DNA from: Halogranum amylolyticum
GTDB taxonomy: Archaea; Halobacteriota; Halobacteria; Halobacteriales; Haloferacaceae
Length of the DNA stretch: 64,000 nucleotides
Direction: 5' to 3'
NCBI RefSeq assembly: GCF_900110465.1
Contig: NZ_FODV01000014.1
Location: 1 to 64,000 of the forward strand
Positions within the stretch are counted from its first letter, which is position 1, and each line of letters opens with the position of its first letter. A program made the position numbers and the translations under genes. Under the pieces are notes generated by a model. It had not been told where the DNA came from and did not search any database. It saw nothing but the letters and a program-made list of their open reading frames with translations. Shown here piece after piece: positions 63,002 through 64,000 of this stretch.

Positions 63002-63889
63002 ATAGTAGGAGTTAGAAACTTCTACTCAATTGATAGGATATTCGTGGTTCATCTCGACGATGTTTCTGTCGAGGAACTTCAACAAGCACTTGAGAAAGTT
63101 GTGGGAAACAAGCCGACACAACGGTTCACGGCACCGAGTGCGGGCGAAAACAGCTTACACAAACCGAGCTTGCGGAGTGGTACTGTGTGCAGAGACGAAC
63201 GGTTTACAGCTGGCTCAAGCGGCTCGCTTTCGAGCAGCTTGAGCAGGCTGTTCAGGACGATTCCCGGTCAGTAAGACCACGTAAGATCACCGAGAAGCAA
63301 CAGAGGAAGTTAGAAAAACACATCGGCAGCCACCAGCTGAAGCAGGAATCGACGCGCCGGCGTGGACGCCGGCGCTTCTCGACGAATTTCTCGAAGACAC
63401 GTTCGACGTTGACTACTCAACCCCGAGTTGCCGGCGGTTGATGAAAGAGGCAGGAGTGAGTTACCAAAAGCCTCGTCGAACAGCAGCAGAAGATGAGCCT
63501 GAAGCTCGAGACGCGTCTCATAACGAACTCAAAAGAAGCGACGAGAGAGGGGCGAAACGGTAGTCTGTTTCGACCAAATCAAGAAACCCGTGCAAGCTGA
63601 GCCGCGTGCCGCGTGGTTTTCGTGTGGCACGCATCCGTCGGTCGAACTCTCTGAACAACGTGATCGGACGTGTTTGCTGGGCGCGACCACCAGCCCGATG
63701 ATCGGTTCTTTTCGCGATTCGAAGAATACGCAACCGGCGATCACGCGAAGCAGTTCATTCTCGTACTGTGTCAATAATTCCAAGAAGATTTGATTATCAT
63801 ACTCTGAACGAAGTTAACGCTGCGATCGATGACGCACTCAACAGAATCTCTGTTCCAGATGTGAGCAATTACTTTTGCTAACTACTATA
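63001..63889 (+). mobile_element. IS630-type insertion sequence, decayed transposase
   Basis: Left end TATAGTAGGAGTTAG (63001-63015), right end CTAACTACTATA (63878-63889): inverted ends next to TA, the IS630 target. Inside, several frames are needed: LDDVSVEELQQALEKVVGNK, EWYCVQRRTVYSWLKRLAFE (winged helix), RRLMKEAGVSYQKPRRTAAE, ending NRISVPDVSNYFC. Multiple frameshifts make it non-functional. Inserted in a vapC remnant. Confidence 0.7.
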
Positions 63890-63911
63890 GCTCTTCGACT
63901 TGTTGGTTTCT

Positions 63912-64000
63912 TATCTACTCGACTTCGCACATGAGACGAACAGCGCCTCAATCTCCTGCATTAGCTGGTCGATATTCCGGTGTTCACTATCGAGTGTCCA
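63912..64000 (-). CDS. C-terminus of a gene leaving the window
   Basis: Minus-strand frame, 29 codons: TLDSEHRNIDQLMQEIEALF, VSCAKSSR, stop at 63912. The rest lies beyond the right edge. No family can be named from so short a piece. Confidence 0.4.

Noticed and set aside
1..64000. CRISPR array
   Set aside because: No series of regularly spaced identical repeats was seen; the iterons and palindromes are irregularly spaced or varied.

Overview
The window looks like accessory DNA of a halophilic archaeon (class Halobacteria). Evidence: predicted proteins are strongly acidic; there is a transcription factor B, an Orc1/Cdc6 remnant, a HTH-10 (bacterio-opsin-activator type) regulator, Tat-type signal peptides, haloarchaeal small zinc-ribbon proteins, TRAM proteins and numerous UspA proteins. 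Promoter-like TATA elements lie about 25 nt before several start codons, as expected for leaderless haloarchaeal transcripts. Genus cannot be fixed from the sequence alone.

Layout. 0-6 kb: 3' part of a CopB-type (P1B-3) heavy-metal ATPase, a small metal-associated protein and a divergent HxlR regulator, then a decayed toxin-antitoxin pair, an Orc1/Cdc6 C-terminal fragment, a cluster of inverted iterons around an AT-rich core (candidate replication origin) and a TFB gene with an apparent early frameshift. 6-14 kb: UspA, DoxX, two copies of a 72-aa winged-helix-like family, TRAM proteins, a truncated beta-propeller, a duplicated Cys-rich protein and fragments of ArdC and TnpB. 14-22 kb: patatin-like phospholipase, radical SAM protein, a 917-aa UPF0182 membrane protein, a rhodanese-methyltransferase pair. 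23-34 kb: TusA-like protein, enolase-superfamily protein, ArsR-SRPBCC pair, intact PemK/MazF-like toxin with winged-helix antitoxin, a polysaccharide flippase bracketed by 90-bp repeats, transposase fragments, a DMT exporter and a HTH-10 regulator. 35-44 kb: secreted M14 peptidase, ComEC-like secreted metallo-beta-lactamase with DUF3006 partner, small zinc proteins, PadR regulator and a membrane-anchored serine beta-lactamase homologue.

44.7-57.6 kb is the most orderly, chromosome-like part: SagB-type nitroreductase, DUF35 protein and thiolase, three double-domain UspA genes around nicotinate phosphoribosyltransferase, tRNA-Ser(GGA), a DUF2267 protein, and nosL-nosD-nosF-nosY, the maturation genes of nitrous oxide reductase, with no nosZ beside them. 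57.6-64 kb is gene-poor: small zinc proteins, the third member of the 72-aa family, a miniature IS200/IS605-like element, truncated regulators, and a VapC remnant interrupted by a decayed IS630-type element.

Two themes recur. First, many genes carry a single frameshift or stop (TFB, TRAM, DUF7521-like, zinc-finger protein, membrane protein at 15.7 kb, VapC), which means either decay of an accessory replicon or local base errors. Second, the same short modules recur: three copies of the 72-aa family with an identical upstream element at a fixed distance, three TRAM proteins, three tnpB ends carrying co-varying palindromes, two toxin-antitoxin loci, and three remnants of one Cys-rich protein.
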